A stretch of 47,449 nt of DNA from an uncultured Alphaproteobacteria bacterium (GCA_902623545.1 CACNUI010000011.1:1-47449); one strand, 5' to 3'. Positions 20,225 to 29,549 are shown, counted from the first letter of the stretch. Program-made: numbers and translations. The notes: generated by a model not told the origin, from the letters alone.

Positions 20225-20914
20225 ATTATTAAATTTCCTTTAAAATTTTTTCTATTTAGTCTCTTTTGTATTTCGTTGACACTATTTCTGGGTACTTGGC
20301 AACTTGATAGATTGAAATGGAAAGAAGATTTAATCAAAGAATTTAATAATTTAGTTAAAGAAAAACCACTTTCTTTATCTATGGGAAATATGAAGTATCG
20401 AAATATGGAAGAATTTACAAAAATTATCACAAAAGGCACAGTAGATAGGTCAAAAAAAATATTTTTTCCTGCCAAAACATATAATGGAAAAAATGGTTTT
20501 TTTATTGCTAGTTTACTAATTGATAATCATAATAATCAGTACCTTATTGATGAAGGCTGGTTTGAGTATAGTCAGTTTGATTACTTTAAAAATAATACAG
20601 ATATTATTTCATCTGAGATCTTGGGATATTTAAGATATCCTACTGAAAAAAAAATGTTTACTCCAAACAACTCTCCAGAGACGAATGAATGGTATTATTA
20701 TGATTTAAATGAAATTCAAAATTATTTTAAAACTGAGATAAATCAAAAATTTTTCATTAAAAATATGACAAGTTATGGTGAAGATTTTTTATTACCATCA
20801 ACAACCAAACATAATTTTTCAAATAACCATTTACAGTATGCCATTACTTGGTTTTTAATGAGTTTATCAATTCTGATAATCTTTATAATCTACTTAATTA
20901 GAAAAAATAGATGA
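20225..20914 (+). CDS. SURF1-family cytochrome oxidase assembly protein
   Basis: Membrane protein that assists haem A insertion into subunit I. Conserved features are the N-terminal GTWQLDRLKWK directly after the first transmembrane segment, LIDEGWF, NEWYYYDL, and a C-terminal second helix preceded by HLQYAITWF. The first start of a normal kind is TTG 20276, but that leaves only MTLFL of the first helix. The frame is open back to the coxC TAA, and the residues it adds (KFPLKFFLFSLFCIS) complete a proper helix. Initiation at ATT 20225 or 20228, coupled to coxC termination with GGGGTG upstream as a possible ribosome site, is therefore likely. The end overlaps the carboxypeptidase gene by four bases. 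Confidence 0.82.
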   Translation: MIKFPLKFFLFSLFCISLTLFLGTWQLDRLKWKEDLIKEFNNLVKEKPLSLSMGNMKYRNMEEFTKIITKGTVDRSKKIFFPAKTYNGKNGFFIASLLIDNHNNQYLIDEGWFEYSQFDYFKNNTDIISSEILGYLRYPTEKKMFTPNNSPETNEWYYYDLNEIQNYFKTEINQKFFIKNMTSYGEDFLLPSTTKHNFSNNHLQYAITWFLMSLSILIIFIIYLIRKNR

Positions 20915-22389
20915 GTGCTTATATTAAACTTAAGCAAATATTTAGAGAGGCTTCTCTAAGCTCAGATATTGCAGGGATATTGCATTGGGATATGTCTACA
21001 ATGATGCCTGCCAACTCTAGAAACCAAAGAGCTGAGCAGCTTGCATATTTATCTAAGTTAAGTCACGATAAAGTTTCTACAAACGAAGTAAGAGATTTAA
21101 TATTCGAGGCAAAAAACGAGGACTTAAATGAAAATGACCTACGAAATTTAAGTGAAATAGAAAGGGAGTATAAATTAGCCTCTTCTGTTCCATCAGATCT
21201 AGTTGAAAAAATATCTCGTACTTCAGCAAAATGTGAGGGAGAATGGCAGGAAGCAAGAAAAAATTCTGATTTTAATTTAATAAAAAAAAGTTTGGATGAA
21301 CTAATTAAACTTGTCAAAGAGGAATCAAATATATTAGGAAAGGTATTTGCTGTTTCTCCTTACGAAGCATTGGTTAATAAATTTGAACCTGGATCAAATA
21401 CAAAATTAATTGCAAATATATTCAATGATCTTCAACAATTTCTTACACCTTTAATTGATACTATAATTGAAAAACAAAAGTCTCAGAAAATTTTACCTAT
21501 TCAAAATAAAATCAGTGAATCTCTTCAGAAAGATATTGCTAAATACATTATGAAAATAATTGGATTTGATTTTAAACGTGGAAGGCTTGATAAAAGTATT
21601 CATCCATTCTGTGGAGGTTCTACAAATGATGTTAGAATAACTACAAGATATAATGAAGATAATCCGTTTTCCTCTTTGGATGGAGTTATGCATGAAACAG
21701 GACACGCTTTGTATGAACAAAATCTTCCTGAAAAATGGAGTCATCAACCGGTTGGAAAATCAAGAGGAATGGCAATGCATGAAAGCCAGTCGCTTATGAT
21801 TGAAATGCAAATTACGAGATCACAATCTTTCAAAAAATTTCTCTCAACAATATTAAAAGATAAATTCAATATTGTGGATAATGCTTATAAATCAGAAAAT
21901 TTATATTTACTTGGAACTAGAGTTGAGAAATCATACATTCGTGTTGAATCTGATGAAGTAACATATCCTTTACATATTATACTTCGATTTAATCTTGAAA
22001 GAAAAATTTTTAATAATGAAATTAGTGTGAAAGATATACCTGAAGCATGGAATGAAGAATATAAAAGATTATTTGATAAAAAAGTTGATAATAATACTAA
22101 TGGATGTCTACAAGATGTTCATTGGTACGCAGGTTTATTTGGTTATTTTCCTACATATTCATTAGGCGCACTTACTGCTGCACAATTTGCTAGTCAATTA
22201 AGATTTGATCAACCAGATTTAGATTTAAATATTCAAAAAGGTAATTTTAATGAATTAATTAAATGGTTAAAAATAAATATTCATGAAAAAGCAAGCTTTT
22301 TCAGTACAAATGAAGTTTTAGAACAGGTTACAAACTCAAGTTTAAATGCTAAATATTTCAAAAATTATATAAACAATCGATATCTTTAA
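20911..22389 (+). CDS. M32 (Taq-type) zinc carboxypeptidase
   Basis: Cytoplasmic metallocarboxypeptidase that removes C-terminal residues from peptides. The 492-residue, largely helical protein has the zinc motif HETGHALYEQ (His near 261) and other M32 segments: ILHWDMSTMMP at the N-terminus, IHPFCGGSTNDVRITTRY, GMAMHESQS with the third ligand region, and DVHWYAGLFGYFPTYSLG. The length fits the family (about 490-510). It overlaps SURF1 (ATGA) and is immediately followed by thrC, so it is read with the cox operon or its tail. Confidence 0.93.
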   Translation: MSAYIKLKQIFREASLSSDIAGILHWDMSTMMPANSRNQRAEQLAYLSKLSHDKVSTNEVRDLIFEAKNEDLNENDLRNLSEIEREYKLASSVPSDLVEKISRTSAKCEGEWQEARKNSDFNLIKKSLDELIKLVKEESNILGKVFAVSPYEALVNKFEPGSNTKLIANIFNDLQQFLTPLIDTIIEKQKSQKILPIQNKISESLQKDIAKYIMKIIGFDFKRGRLDKSIHPFCGGSTNDVRITTRYNEDNPFSSLDGVMHETGHALYEQNLPEKWSHQPVGKSRGMAMHESQSLMIEMQITRSQSFKKFLSTILKDKFNIVDNAYKSENLYLLGTRVEKSYIRVESDEVTYPLHIILRFNLERKIFNNEISVKDIPEAWNEEYKRLFDKKVDNNTNGCLQDVHWYAGLFGYFPTYSLGALTAAQFASQLRFDQPDLDLNIQKGNFNELIKWLKINIHEKASFFSTNEVLEQVTNSSLNAKYFKNYINNRYL

Positions 22390-23757
22390 ATGAAATATTT
22401 AAGCACAAGAGATCACTCTCTTAAAAAATCATTCAATGAAATTCTTTATCAAGGTCTTTCTAAAGATGGAGGGTTATATTTACCGGTTGAGTGGCCAACT
22501 ATTGATATTGAAAACTTGCAAAACAAATCATATGAAGATGTGGCTTTAGAAATAATTTTCCCATTTGTAAAAGAAAATTTTTCTAAAAAAGATTTACAAA
22601 ATATTTTAAATGAGAGTTATGCAAACTTTAGACATATAAAAAGAGCCCCAGTAAAAGAATTAGAAACAAATAAATATATTTTAGAACTAATCTATGGACC
22701 AACATATGCCTTTAAGGATTACGCATTACAATTTTTAGGTAAGCTATTTTCAAATAGTCTATCTAAAAACCCAAAAAAAATAACAGTATTAGGAGCAACA
22801 TCTGGAGATACTGGTTCTGCAGCTATTAATGCTTTTAAAAAAAATCAACACATTAATGTTTTTATACTACATCCACACCAAAAAATTTCTTCAATACAAC
22901 AAAAACAAATGACTACCGTTAATGAGAGTAATATTTTTAATTTGGCTATTGACGGTAATTTTGATGATTGTCAAAAGATTGTTAAGGAATTGTTTGTTGA
23001 TGATGATATTCAAAATAAAACTTCTCTAACAGCTATTAATTCAATTAATTGGGCAAGATTAATAGCTCAAGTTGTTTACTATTTTTGGAGTCACTTACAA
23101 ATAAAAAACAGAGACATTAATTTTATTGTACCCTCAGGAAATTTTGGAAATATATTTTCTGCATATGTTGCAAAACAAATGGGTCTTCCAATTAAAAGAC
23201 TACATATTGCGACAAATAAAAATGATATTTTAAAATCAATTATCACAAATGGTCAAATGACTAAAAAAATTGTATCACAAACATACAGTCCAAGTATGGA
23301 TATACAAATATCAAGTAATTTTGAGAGACAGATGTTTGAAAGTTTTGATAGAGACAGTGATAAAGTAAATTTTGCTTTTAATGAATTTTATAAGTCTGGT
23401 AACTATCTTTTTAGCTCAGATATAATTAATAATTTCAAAAAAATTTATGATGCATCTAGTATTAGTGATGAAGAAACTTTACAAACAATTTCTAACATAT
23501 TTGAAAAGTATAATTATATATCAGATCCTCACACAGCTACTGGGCTGAAGTTACTTATGGATAAAAATGATGAGGAAACCTGGGTTTCGCTTGCCTGTGC
23601 TCACCCAGCAAAATTTAATTCAGCAGTAAAAAAAGCTATCAACAAAGAAGCAGATATACCAATTGAACTAAGTAACCTCTTTGATAAAAAAGAAAAGATG
23701 ACTATATTACCTAATGATATTAATAAAGTTAAAAATTACCTACTAGAAAATATTTGA
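22390..23757 (+). CDS. thrC: Threonine synthase
   Basis: PLP enzyme converting O-phosphohomoserine to threonine. The 455-residue protein has N-terminal STRDHSLKKSFNEILYQGLSKDGGLY, the PLP lysine in GPTYAFKDYALQFLG (near residue 109), the phosphate-binding GATSGDTGSAA, and VPSGNFGNI. This is the longer, E. coli-like class of threonine synthase. Its ATG directly follows the carboxypeptidase stop and the M16 peptidase starts two bases after its own stop. The thrC-M16 pair is common in alphaproteobacteria. Confidence 0.96.
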   Translation: MKYLSTRDHSLKKSFNEILYQGLSKDGGLYLPVEWPTIDIENLQNKSYEDVALEIIFPFVKENFSKKDLQNILNESYANFRHIKRAPVKELETNKYILELIYGPTYAFKDYALQFLGKLFSNSLSKNPKKITVLGATSGDTGSAAINAFKKNQHINVFILHPHQKISSIQQKQMTTVNESNIFNLAIDGNFDDCQKIVKELFVDDDIQNKTSLTAINSINWARLIAQVVYYFWSHLQIKNRDINFIVPSGNFGNIFSAYVAKQMGLPIKRLHIATNKNDILKSIITNGQMTKKIVSQTYSPSMDIQISSNFERQMFESFDRDSDKVNFAFNEFYKSGNYLFSSDIINNFKKIYDASSISDEETLQTISNIFEKYNYISDPHTATGLKLLMDKNDEETWVSLACAHPAKFNSAVKKAINKEADIPIELSNLFDKKEKMTILPNDINKVKNYLLENI

Positions 23758-23758
23758 T

Positions 23759-25012
23759 ATGCAAAAAATAACAGAATTAGATAATGGATTAAGAATTGTC
23801 ACTCAAAACATGCCTGGTCTTGAAACTGTTTCAATGGGAATTTGGAATTATGTTGGTGGTAGAGATGAGACTAAAGATATAAATGGTGTCGCTCATCTTC
23901 TTGAACATATGGCTTTTAAGGGAACAAAAACTAAAAATGCTTTAGAAATTGCAGAAACTATTGAAAATGTTGGAGGTGATATAAACGCATATACTTCTAA
24001 AGAAATTACTGCATATTATGTTAAATTATTGGCTGATGATTTACCATATGGGATAGACATATTAACAGACATACTACAAAACTCAACTTTTGCTGAGGAA
24101 GAACTTAATAGAGAAAGAGGTGTAATTATTCAGGAGATAGGTATGTATCTTGATACACCAGACGATATGATTTTTGATTATTGGCAAGAAAAAGCTTATC
24201 CAAATCAACCTATGGGTCGCTCAATATTAGGTAAAACTGATATTATTAAAAAAATTTCTAGAGAAGAAGTTAAATCTTTTATGATGAATCATTATAACCC
24301 TAAGAAAATGATAATCAGCGCTGCGGGAAAGATCAATCATGATAAATTTGTTGAATCTATAATCAAAAGTTGTACTAATCTACCATCTGGCTCTTCAAAT
24401 TCCAGAGCTAAAGCTGATTATAAATCGGGCGAATATAGAGAAGACAAAAAATTAGAACAGATTCACTTACTTTTAGGTTTTGAAGGTGTAGATTATCATC
24501 ATAATGATTTTTACTCTTTATTGGTATATTCCTCGCTATTGGGTGGCGGAATGTCATCAAGGTTATTTCAAGAGATTAGAGAAAAAAGAGGATTAGTATA
24601 TGGAATTTCATCTTTTAGTTCATCTTATTCTGATACAGGTGTATTTGGAATCTATTGCGGTACAGGAGAAAATCAAATTCAAGAATTAATACCAGTATTA
24701 TGTGATGAATTAAACAATAGTCCTAATTCAATAACCGAAAAAGAAATTAATAGAGGTAAAGCACAATTGAAAGCAAGTTTAATGATGGGTCGTGAAAGTG
24801 CATTTCGACGTTGTGAAAGTGCAGCAAGACAATTATTAGTTTTCAATCGTATTATTGAGCCATCCGAAACTATTAAAAATATTGACTTAGTTTCAAAAGA
24901 AACAGTTCAAAATATAGCAAAAAAAATAGTTACAGGACCTATTACTATTTCTAGTATTGGGCCTTTATCAAAACTTGAAAACCTAGATAAAATTCAAGCT
25001 CGAATTAACTAA
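23759..25012 (+). CDS. M16-family zinc peptidase (processing-peptidase-like)
   Basis: A pitrilysin/M16B peptidase related to the mitochondrial processing peptidase beta subunit. The inverted zinc motif HLLEHMAFKGT (His near residue 46) is intact, with the distal glutamate in the EELNRERGVIIQEI segment and the C-terminal Arg/Tyr region REKRGLVYGISSF. At 417 residues it carries the two expected M16 halves. It is the last gene of the long plus-strand run that starts with coxB. Its substrates are unknown; a protein-quality role is only inferred. Confidence 0.92.
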   Translation: MQKITELDNGLRIVTQNMPGLETVSMGIWNYVGGRDETKDINGVAHLLEHMAFKGTKTKNALEIAETIENVGGDINAYTSKEITAYYVKLLADDLPYGIDILTDILQNSTFAEEELNRERGVIIQEIGMYLDTPDDMIFDYWQEKAYPNQPMGRSILGKTDIIKKISREEVKSFMMNHYNPKKMIISAAGKINHDKFVESIIKSCTNLPSGSSNSRAKADYKSGEYREDKKLEQIHLLLGFEGVDYHHNDFYSLLVYSSLLGGGMSSRLFQEIREKRGLVYGISSFSSSYSDTGVFGIYCGTGENQIQELIPVLCDELNNSPNSITEKEINRGKAQLKASLMMGRESAFRRCESAARQLLVFNRIIEPSETIKNIDLVSKETVQNIAKKIVTGPITISSIGPLSKLENLDKIQARIN

Positions 25013-25034
25013 CACTTAGTCTAAATTATTTTTA

Positions 25035-25063
25035 TTGAACTTCTGCAAATAGTTACCTACTAT
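25035..25063 (+). promoter_or_regulatory. Candidate sigma-70 promoter
   Basis: In the 65-base gap before the flavin-reductase-like gene, TTGAAC (25035-25040) and TACTAT (25058-25063) are separated by exactly 17 bases, each matching consensus at four of six positions. Initiation would fall near 25070, eight bases before the ATG, giving a very short leader. Prediction only. Confidence 0.42.
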
Positions 25064-25077
25064 TAATTGTAAAAATA

Positions 25078-25680
25078 ATGTTTTATCAGCCCAAAAAAAA
25101 CCCATTTTTAATTGATCCTTATAAATCATTAATATTTCCAAGACCTATTGGATGGATTTCATCTATTGATAAAAAAGGTATTGTTAATTTAGCTCCCTAT
25201 TCTTATTTTAATGCTATTGCAGATGATCCTCCACAGATAATGTTTGTTGCGGGAGCATCTGATAGGTCACCCCACAAAAAAGATACTTTAACTAACATAA
25301 TGGCAACAAAAGAATTTGTAGTCAATTTTGCAACAACATTAACAAAAAAACAAATGAATCTCTCTTCGAAAGATATTCATAAAGATGATGATGAATTTGA
25401 TTTAACAAAATTAAAAAAACGTAAATCAAAATTAGTTAAAGTTCCTTCTGTTGCTGATAGTCCTGTAAATTTAGAATGTAAATTACTAAAATCTATAAAA
25501 TTAAAATCAAGTTTAAGAAAGTTTTCTACAATGGTAATGGGCGAAGTGATTGGTATTTATATTAAAGATAGCTTTATAGAAAAAGGTAGAGTGAATAGTG
25601 TAGCAATGCGTTATGTTGCAAGAATGGGTTATTCTGAATATACAACAGTCAGTTCTAAATTTAAAATGAAAAGGCCTTAA
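25078..25680 (+). CDS. Flavin reductase-like (FMN-binding split barrel) protein
   Basis: A flavin-reductase-like domain protein (DIM6/NTAB group), members of which bind FMN and often reduce flavin with NAD(P)H for a partner oxygenase. Characteristic segments are LIFPRPIGWISSIDKKGIVN, LAPYSYFNAIADDPPQIMF, SPHKKDTLTNIMATKEFVVNF and, near the end, MGEVIGIYI. The length (200) is usual. It stands alone, with no oxygenase adjacent, so the physiological substrate is unknown. It converges on the small DUF6494 gene. Confidence 0.85.
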   Translation: MFYQPKKNPFLIDPYKSLIFPRPIGWISSIDKKGIVNLAPYSYFNAIADDPPQIMFVAGASDRSPHKKDTLTNIMATKEFVVNFATTLTKKQMNLSSKDIHKDDDEFDLTKLKKRKSKLVKVPSVADSPVNLECKLLKSIKLKSSLRKFSTMVMGEVIGIYIKDSFIEKGRVNSVAMRYVARMGYSEYTTVSSKFKMKRP

Positions 25681-25751
25681 TAAAAAATCTATGTATTTTT
25701 TTGAAAGAGATTGTTCTGCTTTAAGATTTATAAAAATAAAAATATTTTTTA

Positions 25752-25958
25752 TTATTTTATATTTATGATTTCTTTTATTGAATGAGATAACTCACTATTC
25801 CCTGAGGACAAATTCATTGAGATTTCAATAGACTGGCCTTCCTTAAGATTGCCATTAGCAAGGCTTTCTCTTATAAATTTCTCTATTTCACGTTGAGAGG
25901 TAATACCAACTCTTTTTAAAAATTTTCTAATTTCAATATTTAAATTATCTTCATCCAT
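25752..25958 (-). CDS. DUF6494-like small protein
   Basis: A 68-residue protein with no known function. I set the start at ATG 25958 (MDEDNLNIEIRKFLKRVGIT) because this N-terminus, followed by SQREIEKFIRESLANG, resembles what I know of the DUF6494 family. A longer frame reaching back to 25994 adds an unconserved stretch. The central part is predicted as two or three short helices, possibly HTH-like, and the end is a polar beta-like stretch. It diverges from the ogt gene across about 45 bases. Family assignment is from memory of its pattern and is moderate. Confidence 0.65.
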   Translation of the reverse strand: MDEDNLNIEIRKFLKRVGITSQREIEKFIRESLANGNLKEGQSIEISMNLSSGNSELSHSIKEIINIK

Positions 25959-26001
25959 TTTTATATCATAAATTATTTTGTTAGATTCCATCAATAGTGA
26001 T

Positions 26002-26460
26002 ATGTTAAAATCTATGAATTCTTACTCTTTTAAGACTTCTTTTGGATGGGTAACAATCAAATCTAGTGGTTCAAAAATTATATCAGTTAAATTTGGAAAG
26101 ATAAGAAACTATAAAAGTTCAAAATTTTTAATTTATGTCTCAAAACAGATAAAATTATATACTTTGGGGAAATTAAAAAATATTAATGTTCCATATATTT
26201 TATCAGGATCTGAATTACAAAATAAAATTTGGAAAGAATTATCCAATATAAAATTTGGAACTACAGTATCGTATGGATGTATTGCGAAAAAGTTGAATAC
26301 CTCTCCCCGTTATGTAGGAAAAGTTTGTGGGCAGAATAATCTTTTGTTAGTTATCCCTTGTCATCGCGTCATTAGAAGCGATGGTTCATTGGGTGGTTTT
26401 TCAGGCTTAGGTGGTATAAAAATTAAAAGTAAATTAATTAATTTGGAACAAAATGTCTAA
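26002..26460 (+). CDS. ogt: Methylated-DNA-protein cysteine methyltransferase (Ogt type)
   Basis: Suicide repair protein that takes the alkyl group from O6-alkylguanine. The acceptor cysteine is in the invariant motif VIPCHRVIRSDGSLGGFSGLGG (Cys near residue 120), preceded by the helix-turn-helix region FGTTVSYGCIAKKLNTSPRYVGKV with the arginine finger. The N-terminal domain is short. The start is uncertain: ATG 26002 or 26014, or TTG 25978; I prefer an ATG. The end overlaps the amidotransferase gene by eight bases. Confidence 0.9.
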   Translation: MLKSMNSYSFKTSFGWVTIKSSGSKIISVKFGKIRNYKSSKFLIYVSKQIKLYTLGKLKNINVPYILSGSELQNKIWKELSNIKFGTTVSYGCIAKKLNTSPRYVGKVCGQNNLLLVIPCHRVIRSDGSLGGFSGLGGIKIKSKLINLEQNV

Positions 26461-27178
26461 AAATATAATTATACTTCAGCATATACCTATTGAAACTCCC
26501 GGATATATACTTGATCTAATGAAAAAAGATAACTTTAATTTAACTACAATTGAATTAGATCAAGGTGAGAAAATACCTAATGATCTATCTATTTTTGATG
26601 CAATGTTTTGTATGGGAGGGCCAATGGATACTTGGATGGAAGAAGACTATCCATGGCTAATAGAAGAAAAAAATAAAATTAAAGAATACGTTTTAAATCA
26701 TAAAAAACCATACTTAGGTTTCTGCCTTGGTTGTCAGCTACTTGGTGAAGTTTTAGGCGGTAAAGTTATAAAATCAAATCCACCAGAAATTGGAATTATG
26801 GACATAAACATGAATGAAGATAGAAATACTGATAAACTATTTTCACAATATCCTTCAAAGATTAAAGCTCTTCAGTGGCACAGTTATGAAGTGATAGATT
26901 TAGAAAAAAACAATTATGTAAAAGTACTTGGTTCATCTGCAACCACAAAGTATCAAATTTTTAAATATATGGATCATGCTTATGGAATACAATTTCATAT
27001 AGAAATTAAAAATAATACTGTAAGTCAATGGTCTTGTGTCCCCGAATATGAAAAAGCTTTGGAAGATAGTTTAGGTAAAGGTGCATTAAAACTTTTTGAT
27101 CAAGAAGCAAAATCTAACATGAGTAAAATGAATAATAGCGCAGAAATTTTATACAAAAATTTCAAAAAAATTATTTAA
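26453..27178 (+). CDS. Class I glutamine amidotransferase (GuaA-N-like)
   Basis: A stand-alone GATase1-fold protein of 241 residues. The nucleophile elbow is LGFCLGCQLLG (Cys near residue 90) and the catalytic histidine and glutamate lie in YGIQFHIEI. The segment CMGGPMDTWMEEDYPWLIEEK is typical of the GMP-synthase-like stand-alone amidotransferases found widely in proteobacteria. Ammonia acceptor or hydrolytic substrate is unknown. It overlaps ogt by eight bases, so it is cotranscribed with it. Two GATase-fold hydrolases (this and the C26 protein at 5703-6401) occur in the window. Confidence 0.85.
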   Translation: MSKNIIILQHIPIETPGYILDLMKKDNFNLTTIELDQGEKIPNDLSIFDAMFCMGGPMDTWMEEDYPWLIEEKNKIKEYVLNHKKPYLGFCLGCQLLGEVLGGKVIKSNPPEIGIMDINMNEDRNTDKLFSQYPSKIKALQWHSYEVIDLEKNNYVKVLGSSATTKYQIFKYMDHAYGIQFHIEIKNNTVSQWSCVPEYEKALEDSLGKGALKLFDQEAKSNMSKMNNSAEILYKNFKKII

Positions 27179-27226
27179 TTTTGATGACTAGAATTCTAAA
27201 TCATGGTTAAATATTTTTAAATAAAA

Positions 27227-28279
27227 ATGAAAAAAATTAAGGGACCAGCTATCTTTCTCGCTCAATTTGTTGGGGATGAAGAACCATTTAATTCTTTAGA
27301 AAAAATTTCTAAATGGGCTTCTAGTTTAGGTTATAAAGGGGTTCAAATACCATCATGGGATAAACGTTTGATTGATTTATCCAAAGCAGCTGAAAGTAAA
27401 AGCTATTGTGATGATATTAATAGCATTTTAAATAAAAATAATATTGTATTAACTGAACTATCAACACATCTTCAAGGTCAGTTGGTAGCTGTACATCCAG
27501 CTTATGATATTCCTTTCGATGGATTTGCACACGAAAGTGTAAGAGGCAATCCATCAAAACGTAAAGATTGGGCAATAAATGAATTAATGATGGCTGCAAG
27601 TGCATCAAAAAATTTTGGGTTAACAGCACATGCCACATTTTCTGGAGCACTTGCATGGCCATATATGTATCCATGGCCACAAAGACCAGCTGGTTTAGTA
27701 GAAGAAGCCTTTAATGAATTAGCGAATCGCTGGAAACCTATTTTAAATACTTTTGACGAGGCAGGTGTTGATCTTTGTTATGAAATACATCCTGGTGAAG
27801 ATTTACATGATGGAGTTTCTTTTGAAATGTTTTTAGATAAAGTAAATAATCATCCGAGATGTAATATGCTTTATGACCCAAGTCATTTTATACTTCAGCA
27901 TCTTAACTATTTAGATCACATTGATATTTATCATGATAGAATAAAAATGTTTCATGTAAAAGATGCAGAATTAAACCCTACAGGTAAACAGGGAGTTTAT
28001 GGAGGTTTTCAATCCTGGATAGACAGAGCAGGAAGGTTTAGATCTCTAGGAGATGGTCAAGTCAACTTTAAATCAATATTTTCTAAACTCTCTCAATATA
28101 ATTATGACGGATGGGCAGTGCTAGAGTGGGAGTGCTGCATAAAAAGCCCCAAACAAGGAGCTGAGGAAGGAGCAAAATTTATTGAAGATCATATAATTGA
28201 TGTTACTGAAAAAGCTTTTGATGATTTTGCTGACTCCGGTATGGATTTAGAAACAAATAAAAAACTTTTAGGTATTTAA
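27227..28279 (+). CDS. Sugar phosphate isomerase/epimerase-family TIM barrel protein
   Basis: A xylose-isomerase-like TIM barrel of the family that includes inosose dehydratases, hydroxypyruvate isomerases and 3-keto sugar epimerases. Metal ligands are seen in CYEIHPGEDLHDG (Glu), YDPSHFILQ (Asp, His), FHVKDAE (His) and VLEWEC (Glu). The 350-residue length and opening GPAIFLAQFVGDEEPFNS are typical of a subgroup nearly always encoded next to a Gfo/Idh/MocA oxidoreductase, and that partner follows ten bases later. The substrate is probably a cyclitol or oxidised sugar; which one cannot be told. Confidence 0.85.
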   Translation: MKKIKGPAIFLAQFVGDEEPFNSLEKISKWASSLGYKGVQIPSWDKRLIDLSKAAESKSYCDDINSILNKNNIVLTELSTHLQGQLVAVHPAYDIPFDGFAHESVRGNPSKRKDWAINELMMAASASKNFGLTAHATFSGALAWPYMYPWPQRPAGLVEEAFNELANRWKPILNTFDEAGVDLCYEIHPGEDLHDGVSFEMFLDKVNNHPRCNMLYDPSHFILQHLNYLDHIDIYHDRIKMFHVKDAELNPTGKQGVYGGFQSWIDRAGRFRSLGDGQVNFKSIFSKLSQYNYDGWAVLEWECCIKSPKQGAEEGAKFIEDHIIDVTEKAFDDFADSGMDLETNKKLLGI

Positions 28280-28289
28280 CACAAAAACC

Positions 28290-29441
28290 ATGAAAAAAAA
28301 ATTAAGACTTGGAATGATTGGAGGAGGAAAAGGTGCATTCATTGGAGCAGTCCACCGATTATGTGCAAGGATGGATGATAAATATGAATTTGTTGCCGGT
28401 TGCTTATCATCAACCGCAGACAAAGCAATTGCTTCTGCAAATGAAATTGGACTAGATCTATCTAGAAGTTATCCTGATTATAAAACAATGGCAATAGAAG
28501 AAGCAAAAAGAGATGACGGTATTGAAGTAGTTTCGATAGTCACACCAAATCATATGCATGCAGATCCAGCAATCGAATTTCTTAATAAAGGCATTCATGT
28601 TATTTGTGATAAACCCATGACGTCTACTATGGAGGATGCAAATAAACTTGCTAAAATAGTATCTGAATCTAAAGCACATTTCTTCTTAACGCATAATTAT
28701 TCAGGTTATCCTGTAATAAGAGAAATGAAATATTTAATAAAAAATGGTGAACTGGGTAAATTAAGAATTGTTAAAGGTTCTTATTTACAGGGATGGCTAG
28801 GCTCAAAAGAGGAATCGACTGGAGAAAATAAACAAGCAGAATGGAGAACAGATCCAAAAAGAAGTGGCACTGCTGGAGCTGTAGGTGACATTGGCAGCCA
28901 TACTATGCATTTAATTGAATTTCTTACTGGTGAAAAATTAAAATCAGTTGCAGCTGATTTGAATACATTTGTAGAAGGTAGGAAATTAGATGATGATGCA
29001 TCAATTTTGATAAGAATGACGAACAATATAAAGGGTAATCTTTCAATTTCGCAAGTGGCTACTGGTGAAGAAAACAATTTTAAAATCTCTATATATGGAG
29101 AAAGAGGAGCACTTCATTGGCATCAAGAAAATCCTAATTATGCAATTCTCTGTAAACTAGGATTTGCAAATCAAATTATTACAAGAGGTGGATCTATGTT
29201 GAAAGAAGGATCATTAGCAAATACGCGAATTCCACCAGGTCACCCCGAGGGTTACCTTGAAGCATTTGCTCAGATATATTCTGATGCAGCAGATGTAATA
29301 CTTAATAAACAAAATAAATTAGATCTCCTTGATATACTGCCAAACGTTGAGGATGGTTTGCATATAATGAAATTTATTAATGCCTGTGTAGATTCTAGTG
29401 CAAATAATTCAAATTGGACTGATTTATCAACAATAAAATAG
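28290..29441 (+). CDS. Gfo/Idh/MocA-family NAD(P)-dependent oxidoreductase
   Basis: A Rossmann-fold sugar or cyclitol dehydrogenase of 383 residues. The dinucleotide loop is MIGGGKGAFIGAVH, the catalytic lysine is in VICDKPMTSTMEDA (the EKP motif with Asp in place of Glu), and TAGAVGDIGSHTMHLIEFLTG carries the conserved Asp and His of the active site. The C-terminal domain is the usual open beta sheet. With the upstream isomerase it probably interconverts oxidised sugars or inositols. No transporter is adjacent; the nearest sugar transporter is 5.4 kb away. Confidence 0.87.
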   Translation: MKKKLRLGMIGGGKGAFIGAVHRLCARMDDKYEFVAGCLSSTADKAIASANEIGLDLSRSYPDYKTMAIEEAKRDDGIEVVSIVTPNHMHADPAIEFLNKGIHVICDKPMTSTMEDANKLAKIVSESKAHFFLTHNYSGYPVIREMKYLIKNGELGKLRIVKGSYLQGWLGSKEESTGENKQAEWRTDPKRSGTAGAVGDIGSHTMHLIEFLTGEKLKSVAADLNTFVEGRKLDDDASILIRMTNNIKGNLSISQVATGEENNFKISIYGERGALHWHQENPNYAILCKLGFANQIITRGGSMLKEGSLANTRIPPGHPEGYLEAFAQIYSDAADVILNKQNKLDLLDILPNVEDGLHIMKFINACVDSSANNSNWTDLSTIK

Positions 29442-29513
29442 ACAAAAAAATCAATAAATATATAGCATTTTTGATATATGCATTTTTTGCATAATAATTT
29501 TCACCATTCATAT

Positions 29514-29542
29514 CTTACTAAAAATTAATATTAATCTATATC
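29514..29542 (+). promoter_or_regulatory. Weak candidate promoter for the riboswitch-amtB transcript
   Basis: TATATC at 29537-29542 with CTTACT at 29514-29519 and a 17-base spacer would start transcription near 29548-29549, directly at the base of the first riboswitch aptamer (29551). The position fits well, the hexamers poorly. A short hairpin, TATGCA/TGCATA with a T5 loop at 29477-29493, lies upstream and may mark the end of the preceding transcript. Confidence 0.3.
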
Positions 29543-29549
29543 AATAAAT

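Noticed and set aside
20113-20475. 120-residue minus-strand frame across the coxC-SURF1 junction
   Set aside because: It is fully antisense to conserved coding sequence, with no recognisable motif or ribosome site.
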